A stretch of 64,000 nucleotides of DNA, taken from Planoprotostelium fungivorum. Its lineage: Eukaryota; Evosea; Variosea; Cavosteliida; Cavosteliaceae. A model generated the notes under the pieces. That model ran no database searches and was not told where the DNA came from. It saw nothing but the letters and a program-made list of their open reading frames with translations. Of the stretch, positions 58,963 to 64,000 are shown piece after piece (within the stretch, counting starts at the first letter, position 1; each line of letters opens with the position of its first letter). Where the stretch lies: positions 1 through 64,000 of the forward strand of contig MDYQ01000039.1 in NCBI GenBank assembly GCA_003024175.1, written 5' to 3'. The position numbers and the translations under genes are program-made.

Positions 58963-61900
58963 ATGACCATCCAGGGTCTCGTCCTGTGGTCCATCGAGGC
59001 TATTGCTCTCAATGGAGATGAAGGAATGAACCAAGAAGAGTGGTGGCAATTATTGCTCGATCGACAGAAACATTCCAAGGGAGATCCTCTATTCCAACAG
59101 AAACTGGATGATTCAGTCCGTCAGTTCATATGGAAAACACTGGTCAATCGAAATGAACTGACGCTGGAAATGGGAGAAGATACATTGATTGCATCAGAGG
59201 ATGTCCGCAGGAAGGCTTTGGGAATTTATGATGTGAGATATCATTGTCAACTTCTTCTCACCATGCAAAATGGCTGATCGAATTTCAGCCATCTCAAAAA
59301 ATGAGCGAGCTGCAATACAACATCCTTGCCCGCGTCGGCAAATCCAGAGAGAAAGGAATCGTTCACACACAGCTCGCGAAGGAGTTCAAATTGGAGAACA
59401 ATTACCTCCACCATCATGTCAAATTATTAGAGGTCCATCGACTTGTGTATCCTCTTACATCTCATCTAGACATGATGCAATCCTTGACATCTCTTCAGAC
59501 AGAAATCAAACGTAGTCGTCAGAGACGGTGGTGTGGTCGCATGCTCGCATCTCGTTCACTTGAAGAGGTCATACATGACGATGTCGCTGCATCTCTCAGA
59601 AGCTGAATGATATAGGTTTGCTTACGTCAACGATGACGATGACGAGATCGGCGGGAAGGAGATCATCCGGGAGGATAAGACATTGGCGGAGATCTGTTCC
59701 ATGCTGATGGCTGCAAAGGATCATATTCTCATCGAAATGGACTTGAGAAGTGGCGTCAAGACAGTGAGAGATCCAACAAACTGTCCCTTCATTCTGTGAT
59801 CATCACAAACGCATTCCATCATCATCCATCATCTCCACCCAATCCCTCTATTCTTCCACATCACTCAACGACCATCATCCATCACCATCAAAATGGAATC
59901 ATCCATCATCATCAAAATGGAATCATCCATCATCATCAAAATGGAATCATCCATCATCATCATCAAAATCTTCTGAATCCTACAGGCCTTCTTCACGAAA
60001 CGAAAGGGTTGGAACGCTCTCATCGATCGAATGGTTGCATCTGGTTACGTAGAGAGACACCGCTACCGAGTCGAGAGCGAGAACGCAGTGATGAACTGCC
60101 TCAAGCTATTGAAACCGTACGAGCCCATCACTTCTGTGGATGCAAAGAAGGCAGAAGAGAAGAAGAAGAAAGAAGAGAAGAAGAAGAAGGAAGAGAAGAA
60201 GAAGAAAGTGAAGAAGGAGGAGGAAGAAGAAGATGAAGAGGGAAATATAGATGAGACTTGTCTGACGCACGAGACACAGATCGATCAACACATCTATCAG
60301 CTCATCGATGCGGCTGGACCAACGGGTATCACACAGAAGGTGAGAACGTCTGTTTCATTTCTACAGCATCACACTTTTTATCTCCTCTCGTCTGATCTTT
60401 TGATAACAAATGTATTACACACTCTTTCGATTTCAATCTTCCATGTCTGCATCAGACCTCTATTCGATCACTCTCCACACTCTACATCCATTCTCATCTC
60501 TTCATGTACAAAAGAATCGAACGACAATTGTTCCTCACCCTTCCAGGACATCTGGCAACGTCTCCAAATACCTAGAAAAGAGTGCAGCCTCCGCATCGCT
60601 CGCATACTGAAACAATGCGGCTCTCACATCGTCTCCCTTCCACAGAACGTCGGCCGACAGATGACTTACCTCTTAACTTGCGCCCATCACCTGCCCGGAC
60701 AACAACCTCCCCTCCACCGCATCGCACCCCTCCAATTATCCACACCAGCTCAACCTTTCTCTCCCGCCTTCGCTGCACCTTTTGTCACGGGACAATTTGA
60801 GCTGCCGGCGCCCGCTCTCAGCATCGTGAGCGAAGTGGGAGAAGAAATGAGAGAGGGCGAACTCATTGAAGAGAAGAAGAAGCTTCGAAATTTTCCGAAA
60901 GACACGAGAGATAACAGGAGGAGGAGGGGTTACATCTTAGATCTGTTGGACAAACATCCGGTGTACAACAAATCGAACGTCAGGGCCATCATACGTGAGA
61001 GATGTCGTGGAGATATCGTGGAGAATTGAAGGAAATTTCAGTGCAGAGGGAGATAGAAGAGGAAAACGCGCAGACACAAGTGGATAACAAGACCATCAAC
61101 CGAATCATGAACGCGATGCAAACTGAAGGCCTCATCAGCTTTCTATCCACCACGTGAGTTTTCGACGAGATCTCCGTATTACTTTCATGGCGCGTTGTAG
61201 TCTGACGTAACCAGGCGTACCTTACTGAACGGGGCGACGAGGCAAATCAAGTTGGTGACGAGAAAGGAAATCACATCGTTATCACCAGAGGTGGCAGAGT
61301 ATGTGAATAGTTTGGACACGGACATAACTGTACCTACTACGAAATACGAGAGGAAGGAGGTGAAGAGATCGTTCTACAACCAGCCATTTCATCATTCTAC
61401 AATCCGCCATTTCATCATTCTACAACTAGTCATCTCATCATATATCACGATCAATCATCTCATCATATATCACGATCAATCATCTCACGACGATCCATCT
61501 GTTCTTTCTACAACTCGCCATCTCTCGTTCTACAACCCGCCAATTCGATACAGACGAACCGAGGACACTTTGAAGTGAGAGATTTAGAGAGGATGAACCC
61601 ATTGAACAATCCACACATGGTCCTGAAAGAGTACGGTTTCATCTCAGCCAAAATGATCCGAGTCAAACTCATTCATCGTTTCCTGTGCGAGAAATTACTA
61701 TTCGACCACGAAGAAGAAAGAGAAGAAGTGCCTTTCAAGTGGAGCTACATCATACTCACCATGCCTCTCCTCACTTATCTGAAGGTAGGAGACAATATGG
61801 ACACGTGGTTGACGTCTGTAGGTCATCGGTCACACGACTGCCATTCCAAATGCAGTAGAGAACATGAAGAAGAATCCGTTGATAAGAGATCTGGCTGAAG

Positions 61901-64000
61901 ATGTCAGGCGAAGCATGTTCGACAAGAGGACTTTCACTTCGCGGCTGAACCGTCTCATAGAAATTCTCAACTTCCTCCAACTCGTGAACCACACGAGCGC
62001 CGAGGATGGAACTCAGGTGAGAGGAGATGAAGGAGATCAGGCGCTGAACGAGGCAGACGATCTCGTTGAGGAGAGAAGGGTTTGTCGAGATCGTCAAGGA
62101 GGACTTGAAGAAGGAGAAGTTTGAGTTCAAGAAGATCCAAGATGTGGATCGATATTGGACGGTGTTGGAATACAACTCGTTGCAACAGGTGGGGAAGTAT
62201 TATTCCATCATGATCACCGCATCATGATCACGATCACGTTCATCACCATCTCATGATCGCGATCACGATCACCCCATCTCACGATCGCGATCACGTTCAT
62301 CACCATCACCACAACTCTGACTTACACCCCTTCAGGAAGAGAGAGACCCGTCCGATCCATCTCATCAGACGGCATCCATCCTATCGAATCACAAGCACTG
62401 GATGACTTCCACCGCGATATCGAGAGCCCAACGTATCTCTCTCAGCATGTCCACGCTGGGTCAAGAGTCACTGGAGATCGATCAAGCAGAGACTATCGGT
62501 AACGCCACACACTTGTCAGCCAGTCAGGTGAAATTTCCGGGAAATTTCCGGGAAATGTCTGAGAAAAGTGTAGGTGCTACTGTGGCATAAGAAGAAGAGG
62601 GCGGCGAAGGAGAAGTACAAGGTGGAGTTTCAATCGATTGAAACGGTAGTGATGGAGTTGTAGTTGAAGATGGCTTCGATGGAAAATTCGGAGAAAACTC
62701 AGGCCGAAACCACACTCCCGGAAAGTGGTGCGAAGAAGAAGAGAAAGATCGGTGAGATCTCCGCGATATTTCCGCGAGATTTCTCACCTCGACAGGTGAC
62801 GCACCAGTTCACGTGACGGCATACAAGAAGAAGAAGACGACAGAAGCCAGCGAATCTGTACCCGAGGAGGCATCAGAGAAGGAGGAAGAGTCAGCCGGTG
62901 AGACATCTCTTATATCCTTTTACTTTTATTTCTCATCGACTTCGAAGAACCTATCGTGGACGCATCTACAACGAGCCAGACCACCACCTTCCCCCACCGT
63001 TCGTCCAAGTGGAAGCCACACGAGGATCGCATCATCCTCGCGGCTTACGCGCAGAATTCAGAAGCCTTCGCGAACAAGTCCGGTGGAGGCATCGCCAGGG
63101 CCCAATGGAAGGAAGCTGCTGCTAAAGTTGGAAGAACAGAGACCATGTGTAATCACAGATTCCACATTCTAATGAAGAAGAAGGCCGTACAGAGATCTGT
63201 CAGGGTGAGTCGTCTTCATCTTTTTATTCCATTTTATTGATCTACAAATTGGGATTCGTCCCGAAATTTCGTGTCTGATTCGATGCGTCTGATTTGAATG
63301 ATTCGCATCGTCGATGTCATTCGATCGATGTACATCAATCGATCTGATGAACGATGCAGGTGGCCATCGCCGATCGAAAACTGAGACAGAGCGAGGGACA
63401 GAGACTGTGGGCACCCCTACCTGACAACATCGATGATTTGGAGAAGCAGTATCAAGTGTCTCCTCTCATCCCGGAGAAGAACAAACACATCAACGAAGTC
63501 GCCCTCGCCGATTGCATCAAGGTTCGCATCGACATCCATCGTCACATCGACGATGTCACTCACACATCGACAGAGCATCATGATGATCCCCGAGGCCGAA
63601 TACGATGCAGAAGAAGCCGTGCGTTTCATTCGAAACTATTCACAAGTTGACAAGGACATCTGCTTCCAACAGATGAGAGACGCTGGTCTGATCACGAAGA
63701 CAAAATCATCCAGCGAGTCTACCAGAGGATTTCAGCTGGCCACGAGGTGATGGCTGGTTGTAGATGGAAATCTCACGGAAAATTAGGTTCTATCAGAACT
63801 TGCACATACAGATGTTGAATAAGGCTATTTTTGAAGTTTCTGAAGAGTTCCTGGAAGGATTGAAGGAAGTGAAGGAGGGTGAGGAGGTATTTTTAGAAGG
63901 TCCCAAAATGGCCAGCGCGGGCTCGGTGAACAAGGTGAGCATCTACAACGAGCTAATTTAAAGGTTTAATTTGGGACAGCTGCTGACGTGGAGGAACGAT
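58963..64000 (+). CDS. GTF3C1: TFIIIC largest subunit (B-block-binding), partial at right edge
   Basis: The TFIIIC box B-binding subunit recruits RNA polymerase III to tRNA genes. From the start MTIQGLVLWSIEAIALNGDEG, many exons show helix-winged segments typical of the family: MSELQYNILARVGKSREKG with VHTQLAKEFKLENNYLHHHVKLL (B-block domain), FFTKRKGWNALIDRMVASGY, VMNCLKLLKPY, QIDQHIYQLIDAAGPTGITQKDIW, FKWSYIILTMPLLTYLK and a SANT/Myb-like domain KWKPHEDRIILAAYAQNSEAF with ARAQWKEAAAKVGRTETMCNHRF. A Lys/Glu run (EEKKKKEEKKKKEEKKKK) and acidic linkers separate the domains. The reading frame continues to the last base, so the C-terminus is missing. Some exon borders between 59.6 and 62.6 kb are only approximate. 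Confidence 0.8.
59890..59961. repeat. 24-bp tandem repeat in a TFIIIC-gene intron
   Basis: The unit AAAATGGAATCATCCATCATCATC is present three times in direct order within an intron. Confidence 0.85.
61372..61541. repeat. Repeated TTCTACAAC blocks in a TFIIIC-gene intron
   Basis: Five copies of TTCTACAA[CT]-[CT]x-[GT][CT]C-AT(T)TC-like sequence and two copies of ATATATCACGATCAATCATC fill this roughly 190-base intron, which is unusually long for this genome. The TCTACAAC core is the reverse complement of the GTTGTAGA element discussed in the findings. Confidence 0.7.

Noticed and set aside
60106-60291. Minus-strand Phe/Leu-rich ORF as a membrane peptide
   Set aside because: It is the reverse complement of the Lys/Glu run of the TFIIIC gene.

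Overview
This window is a gene-dense nuclear fragment from a compact eukaryotic genome. About thirty protein genes sit in 64 kb on both strands. Gaps are usually under 600 bases, and most genes are cut by many introns of roughly 40-60 bases (GTGAG...AG). The families point to Holozoa, most likely an animal: a retinoblastoma-type pocket protein, a stathmin-like protein, an SH2 protein, a CASTOR arginine sensor, ORMDL, a GET2/CAMLG-like protein, FNTB, a TFIIIC largest-subunit homologue and a homeodomain protein. I cannot name the species. I saw no tRNA or rRNA gene and no CRISPR or phage feature. Splice models were read by eye and outer starts are often uncertain.

Layout. 0-1.1 kb: a GAGAC/GTCTC-rich block, a possible BED-like DNA-transposon scrap and an unidentified minus-strand gene. 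1.3-7.3 kb (+): a three-RRM RNA-binding protein, a stathmin-like protein and the complex I flavoprotein NDUFV1. 7.4-12.3 kb (-): one long gene joining an SQ/TQ repeat region to a RING finger. 12.4-16.8 kb (+): a TLC-domain membrane protein, a tiny secreted cysteine-rich peptide, a DsbA-like thioredoxin-fold protein and a RING-H2 protein. 16.9-17.5 kb (-): a stand-alone SH2 protein. 18.0-27.1 kb (+): GDP-fucose synthase, a large protein ending in a pseudokinase domain, and a DUF229 sulfatase-like membrane protein. 27.2-32.5 kb (-): an intron-rich bacterial-type NAD+-dependent DNA ligase with a mitochondrial-looking leader, then CASTOR. 32.7-36 kb: a PH-domain protein (+), a hotdog thioesterase (-) and GPALPP1 (+). 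36.6-42.4 kb (-): the RB-family gene, eIF5A and a bZIP factor. 42.6-48.0 kb (+): a MAPEG-like protein and a long coiled-coil protein. 48.1-50.1 kb (-): FNTB. 50.4-57 kb (+): a second coiled-coil protein, a homeodomain protein, an SLC35-type transporter and a GPI-anchored cysteine-rich protein. 57.3-64 kb: ORMDL (+), a CAMLG/GET2-like protein (-) and a TFIIIC subunit 1 homologue (+) that runs off the right edge.

The genes form no operon and are mostly housekeeping. The most unusual items are the eukaryotic LigA-type ligase, the SQ/TQ-repeat plus RING protein (which resembles an MDC1-type phospho-docking platform joined to an E3 ligase), the pseudokinase, and a recurrent 10-base element (ATCTACAACG / CGTTGTAGAT) that sits in introns, often as the 3' splice site. 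Near-perfect E2F sites lie upstream of the RB gene and of the long coiled-coil gene, which suggests cell-cycle control of both.
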